From assembly GCA_020099315.1 (NCBI GenBank), contig CP083650.1, positions 186,001-250,000 on the forward strand: a DNA stretch of 64,000 nt. The letters run 5' to 3'. The DNA comes from Citrobacter europaeus (GTDB taxonomy: Bacteria; Pseudomonadota; Gammaproteobacteria; Enterobacterales; Enterobacteriaceae). Below, piece by piece: positions 17,411 to 26,908 of the stretch. The notes beneath the pieces are model-generated. The model was not told the DNA's origin, ran no database searches, and saw only the letters and a program-made list of their open reading frames with translations. Numbering within the stretch: the first letter of the stretch is position 1; the number at the start of each line of letters is the position of its first letter. A program made the translations under genes and the position numbers.

Positions 17411-19750
17411 ATGAGTAAGCTGTTATTCCATCTGGCGGCATGGTGCGCTCGTCGTTGTTCGCAGCCTGACGTTGATGTGGCAAGGACCGAGCGACCGGAC
17501 GAAGGGATTGGAGCGGAGGTGCCTATACGGACAGCATCCGAAGATCGCCTCAGAAGGGTTGAATTCGCGGCTCGTATAGCTGATGTGCTTTCGGAGCTTA
17601 GTTTGCGCGAGGGCCGAGTGTTTGCAATTCGCGGGGGATGGGGTTTTGGCAAATCATCACTGAAAAACCTCATCACCGAACGCCTCGATGCCAAGAGCAG
17701 CGGGGCTGACTGGCTCGACTTCAACCCCTGGCAATGGGGGGACGGCGATGCAATTGCCGGGGCGCTATTTAGCCAGATAGCAAATAGCTTGGGAGGCGAG
17801 CATTCAAAGGCGGCACTTGATCGTGCCGAAGCACTGCGACGCTATGGCGCGCTCCTCACCGGGGTGGGTAAGCCTCTTAAAGAGGCTGGGGGGGAAGGCT
17901 CTCTAACCTCGATGGTGCTAACAAATACCTCGGTTATAGCGATCGCGTCAGCCATTGGATTTAGCCTTCCGGCGGTCGCAAAGGTTGCGATTATTCTTGC
18001 TTTTCTCTCGGTTGGAGTAACTTTTGTCGGACGCGTGCTGTCGTATCTCGGGCGTGATCATAGTGACGAGTCACTCGATAAGGTACGTAGATCGCTTGAA
18101 GCCCGCCTTCGCGAACTTGACCGGCCGCTGGTTGTCTTCGTCGATGACATTGACCGACTCGAGCCTGAGCAGATCAGGATGCTGCTTCGGCAGGTAAAGG
18201 CGAATGCGAATCTACCGAATATTGTTTTTGTGCTCCTGTTCCAGCCCAGTATTGTAGAAAGGGCACTCGATCCGGTCGCTGATGGGGACGGCAGAGCATT
18301 CCTTGAGAAGATCGTACAGGTTAGCTTTGATTTACCGGCCTTCCCGGCATCGTTCGTGCATCGTATTTTCAAGGAAGAACTCTCTGCAATAGTGGGGCCC
18401 TACGCAACTGAGGCCAACGGGTTCTCTCAGAGACGATGGGGGAACGCTTGCATTGGCTGTATCCAGCCCCTGCTTCGTAACATGCGTGATTCACGTCGCC
18501 TCATCTCGTCCATTGCTGTACACATGCCACTGCATGTGGTTGGCGACGTTTTCGAAGTGAACATTGTAGATTTCTTGCTTCTGGAGACACTGCGGGTCTT
18601 CGAGCCAGACCTCCACGAAGCACTGTTCCGTGACCGAGGATTGGTTCTCCAGGAAAGGCGTTTTTACAATGATGGTCGGCGGGAGTTAGACCAGGCAGAG
18701 GCTAAAGCGCTCCTTGAGACAGTCTCAGAGGAGCGCCGTAATATCATTCGTGATGTGCTCAAAGATTTATTTCCTCCCCTCGAATGGGCATATGGAGGGA
18801 CAAGCTATGCAGACGACTCCCATCGCCACTGGTTGGCGGAGAAACGAGTATGCACATCACGCTACTTCCCACGTTACTTTGAGCTCCAGACGATGGTCGG
18901 AGAATTATCTGAGCGCCGTTTTGTTGATTTTCTCGATGCAACAGCGACAGAGGACGAATGCTCTGCGTCAATCTCTACCATCGAAACTGACGGGCTGCTG
19001 AGTTCGCTCGTTGCGAGGCTCGACGAATCCGTCGACCGATTACCTTCCGAACACGCTGCAGTTTTGCTCCCAGGGATGTTTGGACTCGCTGAACAATTCG
19101 CAGGCACGAACAGCGGCACTTTCGACTCGCCATATATGGCAGCATGGCGAGCGACTAGTTGGTATCTGAAGCGCATACCTGAGAATGTTCGAAGCCATTT
19201 AGCACTCGATGCACTTCGTAAAACCGAAGCGCTATCCGTTGCCTCGATCCTGATTCATCTCAGTGATCCCTCCGATCGGAATGAGGCTGATAGTAGACCC
19301 TTCGATCCAGCGTTAGATCTCAATACCGTTGTGGCAATGAAGACAGAATGGCTGCGGCTGATAAGGGGCCGAGCAGCAGATGGCGACGCGCTGATGGCTG
19401 AACCGGATCTCCTATCCCTGCTCTACCATTGGAAAAAGTATACCGATTCAATTAACGAGCCACGAGAGTGGATGATGAACGCTATTCAAACTGATCAGGG
19501 CTTCGCAACCGTTGCCACACGCTTCATGAGTCGGGGCATGAGCCACACGCATGGTGATTGGGTCTCAACGCAGCACAACAGTTTCAACAGAGAGACAGTT
19601 AACGATTTTATTGGCATTGAAGTGGCGAAGGCCAGATGCGATGCAATTAATCCCGCCCAGTTTCCTGAGCATGAAGAAGCTCTGCGAACGCTGCTTAGGT
19701 ACCTCGAAAAGTGGCTTGGATTGAGACCAAACGACGCTTCCGATTTCTAG
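17411..19750 (+). CDS. KAP-family P-loop NTPase
   Basis: 779-residue KAP NTPase (the group that includes PifA of plasmid F). Walker A is GGWGFGKSS around residues 74-82 with Lys81; Walker B is LVVFVDDIDRLEP near residue 243. As usual in the family, a pair of membrane helices (about residues 172-214) is inserted between them, so the enzyme is probably anchored to the inner membrane. The C-terminal about 400 residues are an unassigned helical effector or sensor region. GC content and codon use are higher than in the preceding Abi-like gene, suggesting a separate origin. The role is inferred as anti-phage. Confidence 0.82.
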   Translation: MSKLLFHLAAWCARRCSQPDVDVARTERPDEGIGAEVPIRTASEDRLRRVEFAARIADVLSELSLREGRVFAIRGGWGFGKSSLKNLITERLDAKSSGADWLDFNPWQWGDGDAIAGALFSQIANSLGGEHSKAALDRAEALRRYGALLTGVGKPLKEAGGEGSLTSMVLTNTSVIAIASAIGFSLPAVAKVAIILAFLSVGVTFVGRVLSYLGRDHSDESLDKVRRSLEARLRELDRPLVVFVDDIDRLEPEQIRMLLRQVKANANLPNIVFVLLFQPSIVERALDPVADGDGRAFLEKIVQVSFDLPAFPASFVHRIFKEELSAIVGPYATEANGFSQRRWGNACIGCIQPLLRNMRDSRRLISSIAVHMPLHVVGDVFEVNIVDFLLLETLRVFEPDLHEALFRDRGLVLQERRFYNDGRRELDQAEAKALLETVSEERRNIIRDVLKDLFPPLEWAYGGTSYADDSHRHWLAEKRVCTSRYFPRYFELQTMVGELSERRFVDFLDATATEDECSASISTIETDGLLSSLVARLDESVDRLPSEHAAVLLPGMFGLAEQFAGTNSGTFDSPYMAAWRATSWYLKRIPENVRSHLALDALRKTEALSVASILIHLSDPSDRNEADSRPFDPALDLNTVVAMKTEWLRLIRGRAADGDALMAEPDLLSLLYHWKKYTDSINEPREWMMNAIQTDQGFATVATRFMSRGMSHTHGDWVSTQHNSFNRETVNDFIGIEVAKARCDAINPAQFPEHEEALRTLLRYLEKWLGLRPNDASDF

Positions 19751-20099
19751 AACTCTGTAACAGCAAAACCTCAATCAAGGCATTCTGCTGCAAAAATCTC
19801 ACCTAAGTGGAGTATGCGATTTTAGATATCTGACCTAACGTCTCATATCGTTTGAGATGTCTGATTCTGGCATGGAGGAGATCGTCAGCTCAGGTCCGGA
19901 ACTGTGCCACATTGGTGTCAGGCCAACTCTGAGCTGATGAAGCTAATATGATTTTGTCAGAGAGGCTGCAGTTTTTCTGTGTTCCTGACATTTATCTGGA
20001 TCCCTTTATTTTCACTTTTCAGTTTTGATTTGTCTGTCGTATTCGCTGAACGGTTTTTTCATAGTCATGGCGAAAACCGTTTTCCGGAGAACTTTTACC
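19751..20099. other. Spacer at the right edge of the defence-like island, upstream of the T4SS operon
   Basis: No gene seen. It includes a hairpin near 19834-19860 (TCTCA/TGAGA arms) and a 37-bp stretch at 19902-19938 that recurs at 57271-57307 with seven differences. Promoters for the transfer operon should lie here, but I cannot place one with confidence. Confidence 0.45.
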
Positions 20100-21014
20100 A
20101 TGACGACCACGACGGCATCTTCTGTCGGTATTCCGTCAGATAATGATTTACCTTTATCCGCTCACCTCACTGAACCTGCCGGACCGGCTATTGATACGTC
20201 GGAAATCCCTGTTACAACAGACAGTTCAGCACAGTCAGCTGCACACCGACTGGGGGGAAAGGGGAGTCGTCTGTGGCATCCTTCTTCAGACCGCCGTTCT
20301 TTCATATTTAAAGTGTCATCCGTTCTGGTGTACTGCGTATTACTGGGCGCTGTCTTATACCTCTGGCTGACAGTACGTCAGCAGCAGATACAGCTTACCA
20401 CCCTTGATGCGGCGTTCCGCAGCGGACAGCTGCAGACACTTCCCGATCGTATGCAGGCCATAGAAGACAGGCAGCAACAATTCGTTCCGAAACTGCAGGG
20501 AGAAAAATGGCAGCTCAGCCTGAGTGAGCAGGAGCAGCGCCTTGCCGCGTTTGAGCAGCAATTTTCCACGCTGGTTACAGAGGTTAGAGAGACTCAGGCG
20601 GCGACTGCCAGGGCGGTTGCCCGACAGGATGAAACGGGCATGAAGCTCGACGCTGTTCATAAAGCGCTGACTGAGCAGACTTCGCGTATAGATACCCTCG
20701 CGTCCTGGAAAGACTCGTGGAGTAAACGCACTGTGGCGACTGCCACGAAGGCGACCCCGTCTCCCGGAGGTGGACAGTCTGCCGCAAAAAAGCCGTCAAA
20801 ACCACGGGTCATTAAGCCGCCTTTCACACTGGTGAGTATTGAACGCAGGGGAGGGCAGGCTTACGCCGTTATTCTGCCAGCGGGGAACAGTGGCTGGACA
20901 CAGCTGCGCATGGTAAGCCCGGGAGAGAGTCTGTCAGGCTGGATGCTGGTGAACATCAGCGGTAACCAGGCTGAGTTTCAGGTTAACGGGCAGGCACAAC
21001 GTTTAACGCTCTGA
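20100..21014 (+). CDS. ICE transfer-region bitopic protein with coiled coil
   Basis: 304 residues from ATG 20100, chosen because GGAGAA sits 8 bases upstream; the frame is open further back to 20025 without a ribosome site. A cytoplasmic Ser/Pro-rich N-terminus precedes one membrane helix (VSSVLVYCVLLGAVLYLWL), then a Gln/Glu-rich periplasmic coiled coil, a Lys/Pro linker, and a C-terminal small beta domain ending FQVNGQAQRLTL. The last domain recalls the C-terminal domain of PilP in this window. It is the first gene of the mating-pair operon. Exact family unknown; IncI TraP-like proteins have a similar plan. Confidence 0.65.
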   Translation: MTTTTASSVGIPSDNDLPLSAHLTEPAGPAIDTSEIPVTTDSSAQSAAHRLGGKGSRLWHPSSDRRSFIFKVSSVLVYCVLLGAVLYLWLTVRQQQIQLTTLDAAFRSGQLQTLPDRMQAIEDRQQQFVPKLQGEKWQLSLSEQEQRLAAFEQQFSTLVTEVRETQAATARAVARQDETGMKLDAVHKALTEQTSRIDTLASWKDSWSKRTVATATKATPSPGGGQSAAKKPSKPRVIKPPFTLVSIERRGGQAYAVILPAGNSGWTQLRMVSPGESLSGWMLVNISGNQAEFQVNGQAQRLTL

Positions 21015-21032
21015 ATCAGGGAGAAATACTGG

Positions 21033-21773
21033 ATGAAACCGATGAAATCAACGTTAAATTGCCCCCGACGGTGGACTGCGTCAGTCATGCTGGCTGTTAT
21101 CGTAAGTCTGCCTGCTCTTGCATCAGTGAGTACGGGGCGCAGTGTAAGCGCACCCCAGCAGAAAAATACGACTACAGAAGGAAGGACGCAAACGTCGGGA
21201 ACGGCATGGGGACTCAGCGAAAAAGAATGGCAGCAGTATCAACAGGTACTTAAAGGTCCCAGAGCATTTCAGTCACCAGGCATTGACCCGTTGATGGCAC
21301 TGGGACTGGAGGCCGGTTCGGAAAACGAACGCCGGCGTTTTGCTGAAATGTGGGTGAAGGAAGAGTATGCCCGGGTTGAAAAGGAGCTGGCCTTTCAGCG
21401 GGAAGTGGATGCTGCCTGGAAACGCCTTTATCCCAATACTCTCTCCGTAAACATGGGCAATGCCAGCGGTATTGCCCATGATACACAGGGAAGACTGGCG
21501 TTATTTGTGAAGCGCAACTGTGTACCGTGCGATGCCAGAGTAAGTGCGGTTCTGGCAGACAACCGTCCGGTTGATATTTACCTCGTCGACAGTGGCGGCA
21601 GTGATGACATCATTCGCCAGTGGGCGCTTGCACATCATATTCCGGTCGATAAAGTTCGTAGCCGGCAGATAACCCTCAACCACGATAACGGCAACTGGCT
21701 GAAGTATGGTCAGGGAGATATGCCGGTTATGCTTCAGCAGGGAGTCTCCGGATGGCAAATCGCAGCATTCTGA
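21033..21773 (+). CDS. TIGR03759-family integrating conjugative element protein
   Basis: Periplasmic component of the GI-type transfer system. Signal peptide in the first about 32 residues (SVMLAVIVSLPALAS). The family hallmark WGLSEKEWQQYQQ and the following GIDPLMALGLEAGSE are present. The C-terminal half has Cys163-x-x-Cys166 (NCVPC) in a thioredoxin-like setting with VDIYLVDSGG, so a disulfide-exchange or structural role is possible. 246 residues, ATG 21033 after GGGAGA. It overlaps the next gene by 22 bases. Confidence 0.85.
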   Translation: MKPMKSTLNCPRRWTASVMLAVIVSLPALASVSTGRSVSAPQQKNTTTEGRTQTSGTAWGLSEKEWQQYQQVLKGPRAFQSPGIDPLMALGLEAGSENERRRFAEMWVKEEYARVEKELAFQREVDAAWKRLYPNTLSVNMGNASGIAHDTQGRLALFVKRNCVPCDARVSAVLADNRPVDIYLVDSGGSDDIIRQWALAHHIPVDKVRSRQITLNHDNGNWLKYGQGDMPVMLQQGVSGWQIAAF

Positions 21774-22438
21774 CAGCAGCCAGATACAGCGTCCCTGTTC
21801 TGATCCTTCTTATCGGTGGTGTTGGTAGTGCAGCTGCGGCAGAAAAGGGACGCGGTTTGCAAACAATTCCCCCGGGTTACCACCTTGTGGCAACTGAAGT
21901 TGGCGTACCCGCTGAAGCCCTGTATTCAGTTTCTCTTGCAGAAACATCCCGAAAACTACCACATGGAGAGCGACCGTGGCCGTGGACACTCAATGTTGCC
22001 GGGAAAGGGTATCGGTATAACTCCCGCCAGGAAGCGTATGACGCAATGTTGTCGTTCATGCGTCGCTATCCGTTAAAGCGGATTGATGTTGGGATCGCGC
22101 AGGTTAACCTGGGCTGGAATGGAACTTATTTCAGCAGTTACTACGAAGCGCTGGATCCATATACCAACCTTCGGGTTGCCGCCCGTATTCTTAAATCCTG
22201 TTATGACAACAATCCGGGAAGCTGGATACAGGCCGCGGGGTGTTATCACCATCCTGCAGGTGGAAAACCAGCACGAATCTATAAGTCCATCGTGAAACGC
22301 AAGCTGGCAACACTGGATTTAAACGCGCCAGTAACGTACTCCGAACTTCAGATCGCACAGATATCGCCATCACAGCGCCATTTCTCACACTACAACCGTG
22401 AATTGCAATGGGTTGAACCCAGGGAGTCCCGTCAGTGA
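21752..22438 (+). CDS. Lytic transglycosylase of the conjugative transfer system
   Basis: Periplasmic SLT-domain enzyme that locally opens peptidoglycan for the transfer channel. It has a signal peptide (residues 1-29, ending SAAAAEK) and is 228 residues long. The SLT fold is recognisable from SLAETSRKLP, with the catalytic Glu in AET, then RIDVGIAQVNLGWNG and the AA-rich helix RVAARILKSCYD. It is distinct from PilT, so the element carries two wall hydrolases for two envelope machines. It starts inside the previous gene and its stop overlaps the next GTG. Confidence 0.85.
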   Translation: MANRSILTAARYSVPVLILLIGGVGSAAAAEKGRGLQTIPPGYHLVATEVGVPAEALYSVSLAETSRKLPHGERPWPWTLNVAGKGYRYNSRQEAYDAMLSFMRRYPLKRIDVGIAQVNLGWNGTYFSSYYEALDPYTNLRVAARILKSCYDNNPGSWIQAAGCYHHPAGGKPARIYKSIVKRKLATLDLNAPVTYSELQIAQISPSQRHFSHYNRELQWVEPRESRQ

Positions 22439-22974
22439 AACTTTATTCTGTCTGTTTTTTTTTCAGGACATTCATGGTCAGTGTTTTGCTGACAACATCA
22501 TCGATGGCAGCACTCAATGTGATTGCTGATCTTGGCGGAGAACCAACAGCGCCGCTTTTTGATGCCATCAATAATAAGAACAACGAGTTCACTCCGCCGA
22601 GGTCACTGAACGCCACGGGCGCGTCTGTACCCGCAGCCCCTGCGGATGTAAGTGATATGCTGCCCGTTACCACACCGGAGATGCGTGCAGGGAAAGTGGA
22701 AGCCCGTGAGTTAAATCTGAACGGCATGACACCGGTCTTTCTTGTTGGGGATGATTCGCTTTCACGCGAGTGGTTGACTATGCGGCGTGATGAGCTTAAG
22801 CGACTTCATGCTACAGGTCTGGTGGTGAATGTCAGCGATAAGGACGCATTGTCGGAACTTCAGCAAATCATACCTGATGTCATTCTGCTACCGGCATCGG
22901 CAAGCGAAATAGCGCGTCGTTTGCATCTCAACCACTACCCGGTGTTGATTACCGCCACCGGTCTGGCCCAGTAG
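22435..22974 (+). CDS. PFL_4695-family integrating conjugative element protein
   Basis: 179 residues, GTG start overlapping the transglycosylase stop (GTGA). The signal peptide ends near SSMA. The body has the family layout LNVIADLGGEPTAPLF, then TPVFLVGDDSLSREWL and the final HLNHYPVLITATGLAQ, resembling the RAMP-like or thioredoxin-like folds of this family. It is exported to the periplasm. Its place after the transglycosylase is conserved in SPI-7/PAPI-1 elements, and its function is not known. Confidence 0.85.
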   Translation: MKLYSVCFFFRTFMVSVLLTTSSMAALNVIADLGGEPTAPLFDAINNKNNEFTPPRSLNATGASVPAAPADVSDMLPVTTPEMRAGKVEARELNLNGMTPVFLVGDDSLSREWLTMRRDELKRLHATGLVVNVSDKDALSELQQIIPDVILLPASASEIARRLHLNHYPVLITATGLAQ

Positions 22975-22983
22975 GGGGCTCTC

Positions 22984-23553
22984 ATGATCACAGCCATTCT
23001 TCTTTTACTTTTCTGTCTTCTCATTCCTGCCATATGGCGTAAGAAAATGCCGTCCGCACGCGACCGCCGGCACCGGCGCTACCGACAGAACGCGGAGCGT
23101 GTGCTGTGCCGTCTGACAGCGCTTGATTCAGACGGGGCCCGTCTAAAGTATCTTCGAAAAATTAACCCGTATGTGTTTGAAGAGCTGCTGTTGTTGGCGT
23201 TTGAGAGGCAGGGACTCCTGGTTGTGAGAAACCAGACCTACAGTAGCGATGGCGGACTTGACGGGCAGGTTTTTATTGACGGAAAGCGCTGGTTAATTCA
23301 GGCAAAACGCTACAGACGGACTATTTCTCCGCAGCATATACGTGAGTTCGGAGAACTGATTACCCGGGAGCAATGCTGTGGATTTTTTATTCATACAGGG
23401 CGGACGGGTAGAAAGAGCGTTAATTACCTGCAGTGCTGGCGAACAATACAACTGATCAGCGGGCAGCGACTACTTGATTTGCTGGCGGGGCGCCAGTGCT
23501 GGTACCACCGGCCAGTAACAAAGTCAGTTGCCGGGCAGCCGGTTATTACATAA
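22984..23553 (+). CDS. Membrane-anchored Mrr-like restriction endonuclease-fold protein
   Basis: 189 residues. A short N-terminal membrane segment (ILLLLFCLLIPAIW) is followed by a basic linker rich in Arg/His. A PD-(D/E)xK nuclease domain of the Mrr_cat type follows: FEELLLLAFERQG, SSDGGLDGQVFIDGK with the catalytic Asp, and LIQAKRY as the QxK element. It sits inside the transfer operon between the periplasmic protein and the coupling protein, a position conserved in related ICEs. It may process or guard DNA at the channel entry; that is inference. Confidence 0.78.
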   Translation: MITAILLLLFCLLIPAIWRKKMPSARDRRHRRYRQNAERVLCRLTALDSDGARLKYLRKINPYVFEELLLLAFERQGLLVVRNQTYSSDGGLDGQVFIDGKRWLIQAKRYRRTISPQHIREFGELITREQCCGFFIHTGRTGRKSVNYLQCWRTIQLISGQRLLDLLAGRQCWYHRPVTKSVAGQPVIT

Positions 23554-23572
23554 CAGTGTGAAAGGAGAAGCT

Positions 23573-25663
23573 ATGAGTAACCGTTATGTCATGGAGGCGT
23601 TATTGAGGCCAGCAGTAGAACTCTATTCAGCTGCGGCTGGCGGGGCTGCCACTTTTGTTCTGGTTGTCGCACCATGGTCGATGGCGTTAGCACCACAGGT
23701 CAGTTATGTGACTGCAGCCGGTTTTGCCATTTTCACAACAATCAGAACTCGTCAGGGTTTGCGCATCTTGCGCTATCGACGCAATATCCGTCGGTTACCC
23801 CGGTATCAAATGTCCAGTGAATCCATACCGGTAAGCCGACATTTTTTGTTTCTGGGGAAAGGCTTTATGTGGGAGCAAAAGCATACCCAACGTTTGCTTG
23901 AGACGAAACGGCCGGAAGTTGCTCCCTTTCTGAAGCCGTCAGTTTTTTACTCCCTGGCTCGTCAGTTTGAACGACGGTATGAGTATACATTCCCTGGGTT
24001 ATGTAGCCTGACAAGACGAGATTCATTTTTTAATCCGGTACGCCCATTACCCCCTGTTGGTGGTAATTCGGCGATACATGGTGTCGAGATGGAGGAAGAT
24101 AATGTTTTGATGAGTCTGACCGAGCGCGTTGGACATCTTCTTGTATTAGGAACGACACGAGTTGGTAAGACCCGTCTGGCAGAATTGTTAATTACGCAGG
24201 ATATTCGCAGAGGAAATGTCACTATCGTTTTTGATCCCAAAGGTGATGCTGATCTGTTGAAACGAATGTGGGCTGAGACGAAACGAGCTGGGCGTAGCGA
24301 CGAGTTTTATATCTTTCATCTTGGCTGGCCAGATATCAGTGCCCGTTATAATGCAGTCGGCCGTTTTGGACGTGTATCTGAAGTGGCCTCACGTGTTGCC
24401 GGGCAGCTTGGGGGAGAAGGAAATAACGCTGCGTTTAAAGAGTTTGCATGGCGCTTTGTCAATATCATCGCTCGTGCTCTTGTCGTTCTTGGTTTGCGAC
24501 CTGATTATTCACTTATCCTGCGGTACGTAACAAATATTGCAGAGCTTTATGAGACCTATGCCGAGAAGTTACTGACTCAACAGGCTCCGGAGTTGTGGCT
24601 GATGGTTCAAAACCAGATGGGGATCCTGACTGAGGATGATTTACCACGTACGATGCAGGGACAGGTTAATGCTATCCGGGTTATGGCCATTGAAGTGGCA
24701 TTATCCAGTGAGCAGAGCAAAAAAATATATGATCCCGTACTGGATGGGTTGCGTAGCGCTGTACGTTATGATCGAACATATTTCGATAAAATAGTCGCTT
24801 CATTGTTACCTCTTCTGGAAAAACTGACCACAGGCAAAACTGCGGCACTATTATCTCCTGACTACAGTGATATGAATGATCCGCGCCCATTAATAGACTG
24901 GCAGGAAATTATACGGAAAGGCGGTGTTGTTTACGTCGGTCTTGATACTCTTTCAGATTTTGAAGTTGCTTCTGCGGTAGGTAACAGTATGTTTGCCGAT
25001 CTGGTTTCAACAGCTGGATATATTTATAAGTTCGGACTGTCTGATGATATGCCCGAAGGGAGTAGCAAGCGGTTACCCATCAGTCTTCACTGTGATGAAT
25101 TCAATGAGTTAATGGGAGAAGAATTCATTCCGATGATAAATAAAGGCGGTGGGGCAGGTATTGAAGTTACAGCCTATACCCAGACCTGGTCAGATATTGA
25201 GGCCAAAATTGGTAATGCAGCTAAAGCTGCCCAGGTCACAGGCAATTTCAATAATATGATTATGCTTCGTGTGAGAGAGAAAACGACAGCTGAGTTGCTG
25301 ACAACGCAATTACCTGAAGTTGAAATTTATACAAAAACACTGGTTTCCGGTGTGACAGATATATCCAATCCGGATCAGGGGAGTGATTTCACATCCAACG
25401 TTCAGGACAGAGTAAGTAGTACACGTATTCCTCTTTTATCTCCTGCAGAAGTAATGAATTTACCTAAAGGGCAGGCTTTTGCACTGCTGGAAGGAGGGCG
25501 ATTATGGAAGATTCGTATGCCGCTGCCGGCATCCGTTGATGATGAAATGATGCCGGTAAACCTGCAGAGTATTGTCACTACAATGCGTAAACACTACCGA
25601 ACGGGAGACACCTGGTGGTCAGGGAGTGTGCTCCCCGGAGATAATCTGGTGGATGCGCTATGA
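23573..25663 (+). CDS. traD: TraD-like type IV coupling protein
   Basis: VirD4/TraD-family ATPase that brings the relaxase-DNA complex to the channel. ATG 23573 with AAAGGAGAA upstream gives 696 residues. Two N-terminal membrane helices (residues about 20-60) are followed by the motor domain: Walker A LGTTRVGKTRL with Lys199, FDPKGDADL, and the Walker B region ISLHCDEFNEL near residue 510. The later QTWSDIEAKIG and ANLP-like NNMIMLRV elements fit the SXT/ICE TraD subfamily. It overlaps the next gene by four bases. Confidence 0.92.
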   Translation: MSNRYVMEALLRPAVELYSAAAGGAATFVLVVAPWSMALAPQVSYVTAAGFAIFTTIRTRQGLRILRYRRNIRRLPRYQMSSESIPVSRHFLFLGKGFMWEQKHTQRLLETKRPEVAPFLKPSVFYSLARQFERRYEYTFPGLCSLTRRDSFFNPVRPLPPVGGNSAIHGVEMEEDNVLMSLTERVGHLLVLGTTRVGKTRLAELLITQDIRRGNVTIVFDPKGDADLLKRMWAETKRAGRSDEFYIFHLGWPDISARYNAVGRFGRVSEVASRVAGQLGGEGNNAAFKEFAWRFVNIIARALVVLGLRPDYSLILRYVTNIAELYETYAEKLLTQQAPELWLMVQNQMGILTEDDLPRTMQGQVNAIRVMAIEVALSSEQSKKIYDPVLDGLRSAVRYDRTYFDKIVASLLPLLEKLTTGKTAALLSPDYSDMNDPRPLIDWQEIIRKGGVVYVGLDTLSDFEVASAVGNSMFADLVSTAGYIYKFGLSDDMPEGSSKRLPISLHCDEFNELMGEEFIPMINKGGGAGIEVTAYTQTWSDIEAKIGNAAKAAQVTGNFNNMIMLRVREKTTAELLTTQLPEVEIYTKTLVSGVTDISNPDQGSDFTSNVQDRVSSTRIPLLSPAEVMNLPKGQAFALLEGGRLWKIRMPLPASVDDEMMPVNLQSIVTTMRKHYRTGDTWWSGSVLPGDNLVDAL

Positions 25664-26418
25664 GTACAGAAAAAAACAGCTCTCAAAGTTCTCCACCACC
25701 GCGCAAGCCACCAGGTCTGCTGACCCTTGTTTTGTGGATCTGGCCAGTCAGGCTTTTGGCTTTTCTGCTGGTATCCTGGATGGCTGGTGTTTTTATTGAA
25801 TGGGCAGGAATGTTTTTTTTCTGGTCAGATCAGGGAGCTTTGCATTCCCAGTCCGTTATGAATAAAGAACTTGGCTATTTATCAGCAGATTTTACTCAAA
25901 GCCTTATTTTTTCTTCACCATCAGTAACTACGATGGGCTGGATTTCTTCAGCTTACCAATGGGCATTTGTGGACAGTGGATTACTCACCTGGATTCAGAA
26001 AGAACAAAGGGAGACATTAAGCAGTTCTGACTCTGTTGTTTTTTTTCTGGGACAAGTGCAGGCCTGGTTATTATCAGCGTTAAGCGATTATCTGCTTGCG
26101 CTGGTTTATGTCACCGTCGTTTTTGCCGTCAGGGTATTAATTCTTGTTTTATCCATCCCGTTATTTGTTCTGGTTATCATCGTCGCTGTTATAGACGGGT
26201 TGTGTCGTCGTGACCTGAGACGTTACGGGGCGGGTTATGAGTCGAGTTTTCTGTATCACCATGCCAAACGGTTCGTTAAACCGGCTGTTTATCTCCCTTG
26301 CTTACTTTACTTGTCATGGCCTGCGTCGATTTATCCAAATCTGTTACTTCTGCCCGGGGCATTGTTACTGGGACTGGCGGTTACTGTAGTGACATCTACA
26401 TTCAAAAAATATCTGTGA
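25660..26418 (+). CDS. TIGR03747-family ICE membrane protein
   Basis: 252-residue polytopic inner-membrane protein directly downstream of the coupling protein (ATGA overlap), as in other GI-type systems. At least four hydrophobic segments are seen: LLTLVLWIWPVRLLAFLLV, YLLALVYVTVVFAVRVLI, LSIPLFVLVIIVAVID and a C-terminal LLLLPGALLLGLAVTVV. The conserved loop RRDLRRYGAGYESSFLYHHA is present. Probably a partner of TraD. Confidence 0.85.
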   Translation: MSTEKNSSQSSPPPRKPPGLLTLVLWIWPVRLLAFLLVSWMAGVFIEWAGMFFFWSDQGALHSQSVMNKELGYLSADFTQSLIFSSPSVTTMGWISSAYQWAFVDSGLLTWIQKEQRETLSSSDSVVFFLGQVQAWLLSALSDYLLALVYVTVVFAVRVLILVLSIPLFVLVIIVAVIDGLCRRDLRRYGAGYESSFLYHHAKRFVKPAVYLPCLLYLSWPASIYPNLLLLPGALLLGLAVTVVTSTFKKYL

Positions 26419-26581
26419 CCGGCCAGGGTCAACCGCTGACTTACTGTCTTCTCTGGGGGGCTGGCACCAGCCCCCCGGGAGGATATAAATTTCAAAAAAG
26501 CATAAAGAGTTTCCTGCTGCATCTCCTCCCTGATTTCGCCACTCTGTTGTGACAGACGTACTCCATGAAACAGAGGTGGTA

Positions 26582-26908
26582 ATGCAAAGATGTCAATTAT
26601 CTTCCAGACCTTTAAGGGTTTTACTCGTCCTCAGTTTGTTCTCTCTGCCAGAGATGGTCAGTGCAGCTGAAAAGGATGAACTGGCCCTCGCTCTCAGGCA
26701 GCTGGACCAGGTCCAGTCTGCGCTTGAACGCGCGAAAATTGTAGCGGTACAGGACAATTCTGACGGGCGTTTCTTCTTCGACTATGAGCGGGCAACACGT
26801 GATTTGAAAACCATGAAGCAGGGTATTGAAACTTATCTGGAGCCTTCCCGGGCACAGCCAAGAGACAAAGGTTCTCTTGTTGGACAATACAGGAAGGAGC
26901 AGCCCTGA
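26582..26908 (+). CDS. RAQPRD-family integrative conjugative element protein
   Basis: Small exported protein (108 residues) named after the motif SRAQPRD, which is present near the C-terminus. ATG 26582 is used because GAGG lies 5 bases upstream; a GTG at 26549 is less likely. Signal peptide in residues 1-30 (LLVLSLFSLPEMVSAA), then a helical domain with ALRQLDQVQSALERA and FFFDYERATRDL. It starts the small-subunit stretch of the T4SS. The pilin-like role suggested for this region is not proven. Confidence 0.85.
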   Translation: MQRCQLSSRPLRVLLVLSLFSLPEMVSAAEKDELALALRQLDQVQSALERAKIVAVQDNSDGRFFFDYERATRDLKTMKQGIETYLEPSRAQPRDKGSLVGQYRKEQP

